Part shown: in pieces, positions 33,779-41,156 of the stretch
How the letters are laid out: each line of letters begins with the position of its first letter
How positions within the stretch are numbered: the first letter of the stretch is position 1
NCBI GenBank assembly: GCA_042434945.1
Contig: CP170191.1
Span: forward strand, 1,612,001-1,676,000
From: Escherichia hormaechei_A
Lineage (GTDB): Bacteria > Pseudomonadota > Gammaproteobacteria > Enterobacterales > Enterobacteriaceae
Direction: 5' to 3'
DNA: 64,000 nucleotides
Notes under the pieces: model-generated
The model's database searches: none
What the model saw: only the letters and a program-made list of their open reading frames with translations
Told to the model about the DNA's origin: nothing
Program-made: the position numbers and the translations under genes

Positions 33779-35044
33779 CTAAAGCATTGTCCAGAGCAAT
33801 GCAGACAGCGTTGCCAGCCCCCCCAATACGACCAAAAACACCGTCACGCCGCGAAGCTCTGCCAGCGAGGGGCGGGTGTATATGAGGTACGCCGGGATCA
33901 GGAACAGGATCACCGCGATCAGTGGTCCGCAGAACATTTCAATCAGGCTGAGCACATCCGGATTGGCATAAACAATGCCATAGGTCAGCAGGAACAGCGC
34001 CAGAGAGGCCAGCCGCTTGCTGGCGTTGGCCTTTTTGCCGGATACGCTGGCAGCCAGCTGACCAAACGTTTGTGCGACCGACAGACCTACGCCGAGGAAG
34101 GATTTCGTCATACCGATGATAGCGATGAGCGGGGCAATGTGGTAAATCAGGCTGAAATCACCGTTTCCCTTCATCACCGACAGCACATTCAGGTTTTCCG
34201 CCTTCGCTCGCACAAAGTTGTCATGGGGGATCCCCAGCACGCAGCTCAGCACGAAAAAGAGGATACTGGCGAAGATAGCTAAGTAGGCGATACGGATCAC
34301 GAACAGTGCCTTTTTCTCACCCTCCGCTTTCCTCTCCCGGTAGTAAGAGCTCAGCGGGGAGACCATAGGCGCACAGCAAAACGAGAAGGTAATAAGCGGC
34401 AGCGTCAGCCAGATATTTTTCAGCGTTACCGGCAGCGGCGTGGCGTTCATTTCAGCGGCCGTATCGGTCAGGTTAGACAGATGCCATCCCGGGATAAGTG
34501 ATACGGCGATCAGCAGTACAGATGCCGCGAACGGCAGTGCCAGTGCGCTCATAATGGCCACGACTCTGTCCCGGCCCTTGCTAAGCACCACATACAGCGC
34601 AGCAACCACGATAAACGACAATGGCCCACGGCTGATGGCGGTAATATGCAGATGCTCCACCAGTAAATTACTCAGCGCATTAATCAGCGCCACCCCGTAA
34701 ACCAGGGTTACCGGGAAGAAGGTCACACAATAGAACAGGGTGATCAGCTTTTCACCCCTTCCGCTGAAGAAGGAGCCGAAGATCGGCAACGTGCCGTTTT
34801 CAGTCTTCTCTTCACGCATATATACACGACAAAGGAGTAAATGGGGGATCAGGGATAACGGCAGCCCCAGCAGGAGCATAACCAGAAAAATAACCGGACC
34901 ACGGGTGCCGATTTCCACGGGAAGGAACAGTGTTCCCGCTCCGACGGCTGTACCATAAAGGCCCAGCGTCCAGATATTATCCTGCCAGTGCCAGTTAGAG
35001 CGTGTTGTAATATTAGCTGAGAGAGTTGTGGCTTTATTCATCAT
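33779..35044 (-). CDS. HAAAP-family serine/threonine-type transporter
   Basis: A 421-residue inner-membrane symporter of the hydroxy/aromatic amino acid permease family with about eleven helices, close to SdaC/TdcC. Signature segments are WTLGLYGTAVGAGTLFLPVE (residues ~26-45) and FSFCCAPMVSPLSSYYRE (~219-236). Serine or threonine with H+ or Na+ is the likely substrate, but no adjacent deaminase confirms it. The start at tandem ATGs is well placed. Confidence 0.88.
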   Translation of the reverse strand: MMNKATTLSANITTRSNWHWQDNIWTLGLYGTAVGAGTLFLPVEIGTRGPVIFLVMLLLGLPLSLIPHLLLCRVYMREEKTENGTLPIFGSFFSGRGEKLITLFYCVTFFPVTLVYGVALINALSNLLVEHLHITAISRGPLSFIVVAALYVVLSKGRDRVVAIMSALALPFAASVLLIAVSLIPGWHLSNLTDTAAEMNATPLPVTLKNIWLTLPLITFSFCCAPMVSPLSSYYRERKAEGEKKALFVIRIAYLAIFASILFFVLSCVLGIPHDNFVRAKAENLNVLSVMKGNGDFSLIYHIAPLIAIIGMTKSFLGVGLSVAQTFGQLAASVSGKKANASKRLASLALFLLTYGIVYANPDVLSLIEMFCGPLIAVILFLIPAYLIYTRPSLAELRGVTVFLVVLGGLATLSALLWTML

Positions 35045-35672
35045 ATTTTACCGCGTTGTTAGGGGGCGACGACTTATTTAGTTTTTATCTGTCTGTAGTC
35101 GTCGCTGCGCCATTACGTCACGGGTGGGAGGGGTTTGATGTTGCATACCGAAAACCTTATGTGTATGCCTGCAATAACTATCGTTATTCTTTGACGATGC
35201 TTTAACAGGCGGTTAATTAAGAAAGGGATTTGTTAAATTAACGAACAAATAACGACTGACTTTCCCTGCCTGCACGTCTGTTAATTAAAGAATAAACACC
35301 CCGTTTTATTAAGTACCATAAGGCGCCATCATATTGAAGGGGGGCTTATTTAATTATTTTATTGGGCGTGAAATTATCCCGTTATGCCTGAAATTAAAAA
35401 ACAGAATGTAGACAATCGCGTAACCCGCTCGTAGCTTTCGAACCGTCTTGTAACATAACGCTCTCTTTATGGTGGCGAAGGGGTTCAGGACGTCGTATGC
35501 CTGCTATTAAACGCCCCATAAGAAAATCCTCTTCTATACTCAGTTACGTTTAGTGAAATATGCCGCCGCTCCACACGTCGCGTTCCCTTAATAGCGGCGG
35601 GCAGCAGGGGTATATATTCACGAAAACGCCTTAATAATGGTCAATTTTGCATTTTAGAGGGGGTTTCCTGGT
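35045..35672. other. 628-bp AT-rich intergenic region
   Basis: No gene found on either strand. The stretch 35150-35430 is AT-rich with repeated TTAATTAA and AATTAAAGAATAAA segments, suitable for nucleoid-protein binding and for promoters firing in both directions. A broken inverted repeat (GCCGCCGCT at about 35561 and AGCGGCGGG at about 35594) surrounds a 24-base spacer. The GGTGGCG-rich segment near 35470 shows no RNA motif I recognise. Confidence 0.5.
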
Positions 35673-36038
35673 ATGTTGCATTCTCAATCCTCGCGGGTCG
35701 GTAGCATTTTGCTGCTGCTGACCGCGATAATAGCCTTCGCGGTGGCGCTATACGCCTGGTGGACGCCGCTTACCGGCGTCACTGGCACCATTGGCGCACT
35801 GGGCGTGGTCATTGCCAGCGTAGTGCTGGCGATCCTGACCTTTATGTTACGTGCGGCATCGCGTCGCGGGGCGCGCGTTTTTCTGATTATTGTCACCCTG
35901 GTGGTGTTGGCGGGTATTGCTTTCGCCGCCGCGCTGCTGCACCAGTACATCATAACGGCAGCCATGGTGGTCGGCCTGATTGGTCTGATTATGCTGAGCA
36001 GCCATTCCGCTCGTTACAACCATCCCGTCAGAAGCTGA
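35673..36038 (+). CDS. Small four-helix membrane protein paired with the PQQ dehydrogenase
   Basis: A 121-residue protein with about four hydrophobic helices, ending in a short basic tail. Its helix pattern, including the Trp-Trp-Thr-Pro periplasmic loop after the first helix, resembles the N-terminal membrane domain of glucose/quinate dehydrogenases (GCD/QuiA), which is usually fused to the catalytic propeller. It lies 10 bp before the PQQ dehydrogenase gene, so it probably anchors the enzyme and links it to ubiquinone. Confidence 0.7.
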   Translation: MLHSQSSRVGSILLLLTAIIAFAVALYAWWTPLTGVTGTIGALGVVIASVVLAILTFMLRAASRRGARVFLIIVTLVVLAGIAFAAALLHQYIITAAMVVGLIGLIMLSSHSARYNHPVRS

Positions 36039-36048
36039 GGAGCCGCCC

Positions 36049-38145
36049 GTGCACAACGATAAGCATTATCCCTTCATAAAAGTCAGCATGACGGCGCTGG
36101 CGCTGCTGGTCGCTCCGTTCGCGCTACAGGCGCAGGATAAGGCCGCTGAAGCCTCGCAGGGGACACAGGAATCACTGAACATTGATGCGGCCGATCAGCA
36201 GGCGCCCGGAACCACAAAAACCACCGACGATGCCTCAACCGGCAGCGGTGATGGAAAGAAAGTCGCCTCGGCCAGTCAGCCAGCGACGCCGCTGGTGCCC
36301 GGCACCGCCACCTGGGACAGCTTCCACGGCCAGCTTAACGCGCAGAAATACAGTCCCCTGACCCAAATTACGGCGGATAACGTCGGGAAATTAACGAAAG
36401 TCTGGGAGTTCCATACCGGCGACGTCTCGGACGGTAAAGGCGATACGCCAGCTACCGTCTGGTCCGCAACGCCCATTTTCGCCAACGATACGCTCTACAT
36501 CGGCACGCCATTCGATCGCCTGATTGCGCTGGATCCGGGGACGGGTAAAGAGAAGTGGCACTATGACACCAAATCGTCGCGCAAGGCGCTGACCCAGCCG
36601 GTGCTGAAAAATCGCGGCGTTTCCTACTGGCAGGCCAAAAATCCGGTGACAGGTGAGGCATGCCAGAAGATGGTCTATATGGGCACCGTTGACGGCAAGC
36701 TCTTTGCGCTGGACGCCGATTCAGGCAAACCGTGCAGCGGCTTTGCGAACAACGGCGTGCTGGATCTGAACCAGTGGAACACCGTTAACGCGAAGTATCC
36801 GCTCTCTGTCCTGCAACCGCCAACCGTTGTCGGCAACCATCTGCTGGTGGGCTGGGCCGGGAAGGACTGGGCCTATGCCGAAGCCCCTCCGGGCACCGTA
36901 TTTTCAGTCAACGCCCAGACCGGTAAGCTTGAGTGGACCTTTGAGGCGATCCCGGCAGAGATCCGCAAGCGTACCGGTACCGCCAACGTCTGGACGCACA
37001 TGTCCGCCGACGAGGCTAACGGGCTGGTCTATCTCCCGGTCTCATCGCCGTCTCCCAACTATTGGGGCGGCAACCGCGTAGACGCTATTCCGCTTGGCAC
37101 CTCGACCACCGCCCTGGACATCAACACCGGTAAAGTGGTCTGGTCACGTCAGTGGGTACACCACGACGTCTGGGATTACGATATCAACTCCGCCCCGACG
37201 CTGATGGACATCACCGTAGACGGCAAGCAGATCCCGGCGCTGGTGCAGGCCACCAAGCAGGGTTTCCTGTTTGTGGTTAACCGCCTGACGGGGGAGGACG
37301 TATGGCCAATCGAAGAACGTCCGGTTCCGCAGGGTGATGGGTCGGTCCAGGGCGAAGTTCTCTCGCCCACGCAGCCATTCCCGACCAAACCCGCGCCGCT
37401 GCTCGACCAGTCGAAAAAACCGGAAATCTGGAAGCTGGCGGATATCGTCGGTGGCGGCCAGTGCTCCCGCCTGTGGGATAACCTGACCTATGAGGGAATG
37501 TATACCCCGCCAACCACCAAAGGCGAAGGCACGCTCACCTATCCCGATAGCGCCGGCGGCGTCCAGTGGGGTGGGGTGGCGTTCGATCCGCAAAAACAGA
37601 TCGCCATCGTCAACACCTCGCATATCGTCCAGTACGTGAAGCTGTACAGCCGTGAGGATTACGATAACGCAGACAAAGACTCCGGCAACGAAAGCGGCTT
37701 TGCCCCACAGGAAGGCGCCCCGTACGGTATGCGTCTGCTGGTGGCGAGCAACTGGCTTGGCATGCCGTGCTGGCAACCGCCGTTTGGTGAAATCGTGGCG
37801 CTGGACATGCACACGGGCGATGTGAAATGGCGTCGTCCGGTTGGCGCCTCCCAGCAGTATGGCTTCTTCATGCCGGAAAGCTGGGGTTCGCCTACCATTG
37901 GTGGTCCGGCAGTGACGGCGGGCGGCGTGATCTTCATCGGTGCCTCAATGGATGCCAAAGTGCGTGCCTACTCGGTAGAGAGCGGTGAAGAGCTGTGGTC
38001 CGATCAGGCCGAAGCTCCGGCGGTAGCGAACCCGTCCGTCTATGAATATAAAGGTCGCCAGTATGTGGCCTTCGTGGCTGGCGGGAATACGATCCTGAAG
38101 GATCAGGTGGGCGATCAGGTGGTGGTCTACGCCTTGCCGGAATAA
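36049..38145 (+). CDS. PQQ-dependent dehydrogenase, glucose/quinate type
   Basis: A 698-residue periplasmic quinoprotein, starting GTG. It has a signal peptide (to about residue 28, ALQA), a low-complexity linker (30-80), then an eight-bladed PQQ propeller with Trp-docking motifs such as LDPGTGKEKWHYD, LDINTGKVVWSRQ and LDMHTGDVKWRRP. The HHDVWDYD motif (~370-377) contains the catalytic Asp region conserved in GCD and quinate dehydrogenases. Unlike GCD it lacks its own membrane helices, which appear to be supplied by the preceding gene. No pqq biosynthesis genes are in this window. Confidence 0.88.
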   Translation: MHNDKHYPFIKVSMTALALLVAPFALQAQDKAAEASQGTQESLNIDAADQQAPGTTKTTDDASTGSGDGKKVASASQPATPLVPGTATWDSFHGQLNAQKYSPLTQITADNVGKLTKVWEFHTGDVSDGKGDTPATVWSATPIFANDTLYIGTPFDRLIALDPGTGKEKWHYDTKSSRKALTQPVLKNRGVSYWQAKNPVTGEACQKMVYMGTVDGKLFALDADSGKPCSGFANNGVLDLNQWNTVNAKYPLSVLQPPTVVGNHLLVGWAGKDWAYAEAPPGTVFSVNAQTGKLEWTFEAIPAEIRKRTGTANVWTHMSADEANGLVYLPVSSPSPNYWGGNRVDAIPLGTSTTALDINTGKVVWSRQWVHHDVWDYDINSAPTLMDITVDGKQIPALVQATKQGFLFVVNRLTGEDVWPIEERPVPQGDGSVQGEVLSPTQPFPTKPAPLLDQSKKPEIWKLADIVGGGQCSRLWDNLTYEGMYTPPTTKGEGTLTYPDSAGGVQWGGVAFDPQKQIAIVNTSHIVQYVKLYSREDYDNADKDSGNESGFAPQEGAPYGMRLLVASNWLGMPCWQPPFGEIVALDMHTGDVKWRRPVGASQQYGFFMPESWGSPTIGGPAVTAGGVIFIGASMDAKVRAYSVESGEELWSDQAEAPAVANPSVYEYKGRQYVAFVAGGNTILKDQVGDQVVVYALPE

Positions 38146-38168
38146 TTCAGCAGGAAGGGGAAATAAGC

Positions 38169-38196
38169 GTGGGGCCTGCGGGCCCCACTTTATTTT
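38169..38196 (+). terminator. Rho-independent terminator of the PQQ dehydrogenase operon
   Basis: An 8-bp stem GTGGGGCC/GGCCCCAC with a 4-base loop, followed by TTTATTTTG. Confidence 0.85.
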
Positions 38197-38219
38197 GCAG
38201 TAGTTGTTTTACCGACGCG

Positions 38220-38810
38220 TTATTTATCGGCTGATGCGCCAGCACGCGCTGACATCTGCTCGGCGGACTTCAGATGCTGCTCAACGACCGGAGTGTGCTC
38301 GTTGGCCAGAGCCTTCACATCTGGATCGTCGATTTTACTGGCGTCGCTTTTAAGCTTCGACAGCACCTTCTCGTGGTCCTTCACGCCAGCATATTCCATA
38401 TACATTTTGTCAAAAGCGTCACCGCGCTGGTTTTCCAGCCTTGAGTTCAGGGCTTTATGCGCGGCGTCTGGTTCGGTCGGCAGCTCCACGCCCTTTTTCT
38501 GGGCAACGGTCTTGACTTTGGTCAGCGCGGCGCCGTGATCGTCGACCATTTTCTGGGCGAATGTTTTCACTTCACTGGTTTGGGCCTTGTCGAGGGCGAG
38601 CCTGGCGGCGGCAACTTCGTTGATATTGGCCTGCGCCATGTCCTTCAATGCTTTCTCGTCGCCGGAGCTGAGTCTGGCGTCCGGTTGAGCCTGGCCCGCA
38701 ATTTGAGTTTGCGCGGCGCTGGTTGTCTGGGCTTGTACGCCAACGGTGCTGAACATTGCTGCAACTGCTGATACGGCTAGCAGCCTTTTCAGGGTTTTAC
38801 TCGTGTGCAT
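38220..38810 (-). CDS. Exported DUF4142 protein
   Basis: A 196-residue periplasmic protein with signal peptide 1-27 (cleavage near VQA-Q) and a helical, ferritin-like DUF4142 domain: DMAQANINEVAAARLALDKA, VKTFAQKMVDDHGAALTKVK and an EYAGVKDHEKVLSKLKSDA block. The family has no established function; members are often associated with envelope stress and stationary phase. The PQQ dehydrogenase gene converges on it across a short gap. Confidence 0.85.
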   Translation of the reverse strand: MHTSKTLKRLLAVSAVAAMFSTVGVQAQTTSAAQTQIAGQAQPDARLSSGDEKALKDMAQANINEVAAARLALDKAQTSEVKTFAQKMVDDHGAALTKVKTVAQKKGVELPTEPDAAHKALNSRLENQRGDAFDKMYMEYAGVKDHEKVLSKLKSDASKIDDPDVKALANEHTPVVEQHLKSAEQMSARAGASADK

Positions 38811-39037
38811 ATTGTTCTCCTGATGGTCATGGTACAGGTAAGTTTCAATTGCTTCAGGCGCAACCGGCAGATAAATGACGACTGCACAGGTCAGTATAGT
38901 AGATGAACCTGCTGCACCCGCTGTTCAGGTCAGTGATGGCTGGTCGTGATGCTCAATCCTTCTACAATATTGATACGGATCATTTACATATTTGCTGCTA
39001 ATGTTAAATATATAGATTCATCAACAGGAGGAATGAT

Positions 39038-39316
39038 ATGAAAAAAGCACTATTAGGGAGTGTATTGGCTTTAACAGTAGCAAGCTTCGGCGCATCTGCG
39101 GCAGATATGATTTCCAAGGATGAAGCGCACCACTTCAAGCTTGAATACCTTGGTAATGTATCTGTAGGGGCTTCAGGTGGACAAATTTCTTCACCTTCAG
39201 ATCTTCATCAAAAACTCTCAAAACTGGCAGACGAGAAGGGCGGGAAATACTACGTCATCATCGCTGCCCGCGAGCATGGCCCTAACTTCCAGGCCGTCGC
39301 AGAAGTCTTTAAATAA
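39038..39316 (+). CDS. BhsA/McbA-type (DUF1471) periplasmic stress protein
   Basis: A 92-residue exported protein: signal 1-21 (SFGASA-A), then a DUF1471 fold with YLGNVSVGASGGQISSPSDL, an ADEKGGKYYVIIAAREHG strand region and a C-terminal hydrophobic VAEVF. Such small Enterobacteriaceae proteins (BhsA, McbA, YhcN, YjfY) respond to acid, peroxide or biofilm signals. An AGGAGGAATG ribosome-binding site precedes it and a strong terminator follows. Confidence 0.88.
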   Translation: MKKALLGSVLALTVASFGASAADMISKDEAHHFKLEYLGNVSVGASGGQISSPSDLHQKLSKLADEKGGKYYVIIAAREHGPNFQAVAEVFK

Positions 39317-39332
39317 TTTTCTCGGATAACAC

Positions 39333-39357
39333 AAAAACCCGCTTATGGCGGGTTTTT
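39333..39357 (+). terminator. Rho-independent terminator of the DUF1471 gene
   Basis: AAAAACCCGC/GCGGGTTTTT stem with a five-base loop and a T run, 17 bp after the stop codon. Confidence 0.9.
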
Positions 39358-39607
39358 GCTTACAGACAGCCAAAAAAATGCCCCTGATGCGGGGCGAGTG
39401 TGAGTCAAAACTTTTCTTATGTTTATCTGTTTTGTGCTCTAAGGCTTTGGGACAATAACACCCTGTTCAAATAATGCAATTAAATGCGACGGCAGCATAC
39501 GTTACACAGATAGTCTACTCTTTACATACAGTTATGGTGAAAGGCAGTTAATCGTTAGCTGTCGCCTGCTGGAGAAGGGAAACAGTAAACGGTTGCAAGA
39601 GGTAAAC

Positions 39608-39781
39608 ATGAACGTTGACGCACTGACGCAAAAGGCAGAAGAAGAAATTTCAGCGCTTATAACCAAAAAAATTTCAGAGTTACGTAAAAAAACAGGGCAG
39701 GAAGTGTCTGAAATTGAGTTTATCGCTCGTGAAGCCATGACAGGCCTCGAGGGATATGAGGTAAAAATCAAACTTATTTAA
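39608..39781 (+). CDS. gnsA: GnsA/GnsB family small protein
   Basis: A 57-residue protein with the Gns pattern: basic helical N-terminal half, ISELRKKTGQEVSEIEF, then IAREAMTGLEGYEVKIK. Length equals E. coli GnsA and GnsB, multicopy suppressors of secG mutations that raise unsaturated fatty acid content. The ATG after AAGAGGTAAAC was chosen; an ATG five codons upstream lacks a ribosome-binding site. It stands alone between the DUF1471 gene and ldhA. Confidence 0.85.
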   Translation: MNVDALTQKAEEEISALITKKISELRKKTGQEVSEIEFIAREAMTGLEGYEVKIKLI

Positions 39782-39874
39782 TCAAAATTATTACCTGTTT
39801 CGGGACACTGGATAAATCAGAACGGCAAACGTCAGCTAAGACTATCCTGCGCGTGGCAGGATTGAAGCCAAAAA

Positions 39875-39950
39875 GCCCGGTGACGCTGCGCTTACCGGGC
39901 CTACAATTAACGCAATCCACAGGCCGGGCAGGGCGTAGCCGCCACCCGGC
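39875..39950. repeat. REP (BIME) pair downstream of ldhA
   Basis: Two REP-type palindromes in opposite orientation (about 39875-39904 and 39921-39950), each with the GCCGGG/CCCGGC core and the GTAGCCGCCACCC or GACGCTGCGCTTACC arms seen elsewhere in this window. They sit between gnsA and the 3' end of ldhA. Confidence 0.75.
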
Positions 39951-39959
39951 TTACCAGGC

Positions 39960-40949
39960 TTACACTATCGCGTTCGGGCACGCTTCGCCCTTTTCGAGTT
40001 GACGCAAATTCCCCAGCGTAGTCTGCGAAATACTGGTCAGAGCTTCTGCTGTCAGGAATGCCTGGTGCCCGGTAAACAGCACGTTGTGGCAGGCAGACAG
40101 GCGACGGAATACGTCATCCTGGATCACGTCGTTGGATTTATCTTCAAAGAATAGATCGCGTTCGTTCTCATACACGTCCATACCCAACGAACCAATTTTC
40201 TGATTTTTCAGCGCTTCAATTGCTGCCTGAGAATCAATCAATGCACCGCGACTGGTATTGACGATCATCACGCCATTTTTCATCTGTTCGAAGGCGGCTT
40301 CGTTCAACAGATGATAGTTTTCCGGTGTCAGCGGGCAGTGCAGAGAGATAACGTCTGATTCAGAGAACAGGGTTGGCAGATCGACATACTCCACACCGAG
40401 TTCCAGCGCCGCTGCACTTGGATACGGATCGAACGCCAGCAGACGCATACCAAAACCTTTCAGAATGCGCAGCATCGCCACACCGATTTTACCGGTACCG
40501 ATAACGCCTGCCGTTTTGCCATACATAGTAAAGCCGGTCAGACCTTCCAGAGAGAAGTTAGCATCACGGGTACGCTGATACGCGCGGTGAATACGGCGGT
40601 TCAGCGTCATCATCATACCGATGGCGTGTTCAGCAACGGCCTCTGGATCATAGGCTGGAACACGGACTACTTTCAGCCCCAGTTCTTTTGCCGCGTCAAG
40701 GTCGACGTTATTGAAACCGGCACAGCGCAGGGCGATATATTTAACGCCGTGCTTTTTCAGCTCTTCCAGCACCGGGCGGCTGCCGTCATCGTTTACGAAA
40801 ATACATACCGCTTCGCAGCCATTGGCAGTTTTAGCGGTTTTTTCCGTCAGCAGAAAGTCAAAAAATTCCAGCTCAAAGCCAAAGGACTCGTTCACCTGTT
40901 GCAGGTACTTCTTGTCGTACTGTTTTGTGCTATAAACGGCGAGTTTCAT
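39960..40949 (-). CDS. ldhA: Fermentative D-lactate dehydrogenase
   Basis: A 329-residue cytoplasmic enzyme reducing pyruvate to D-lactate with NADH. The Rossmann motif is GTGKIGVAMLRILKGFG (residues ~152-168). Catalytic residues are Arg in NTSRGALID (~235), Glu in DVYENERD (~264) and His in GHQAF (~296). Length and order relative to ydbH match E. coli. It is divergent from ydbH across a ~205-bp AT-rich gap. Confidence 0.96.
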   Translation of the reverse strand: MKLAVYSTKQYDKKYLQQVNESFGFELEFFDFLLTEKTAKTANGCEAVCIFVNDDGSRPVLEELKKHGVKYIALRCAGFNNVDLDAAKELGLKVVRVPAYDPEAVAEHAIGMMMTLNRRIHRAYQRTRDANFSLEGLTGFTMYGKTAGVIGTGKIGVAMLRILKGFGMRLLAFDPYPSAAALELGVEYVDLPTLFSESDVISLHCPLTPENYHLLNEAAFEQMKNGVMIVNTSRGALIDSQAAIEALKNQKIGSLGMDVYENERDLFFEDKSNDVIQDDVFRRLSACHNVLFTGHQAFLTAEALTSISQTTLGNLRQLEKGEACPNAIV

Positions 40950-41156
40950 AAGACTTTCTCCAGTGATGTTGAATCACATTTAAGCTACTAAAAATATTTT
41001 ACAAAATTTCAAATTTAATTGAAAGCTATGGCGATATTGAAAAATTCATCAACAACTATGCTTAGTGTAGGCGCAACCTTCAACTGAACGGTTAAACATG
41101 CCACAATACCCGTATTGAATGCTTAATTTTTCGCTAAATCAGGATATTAACTACCC

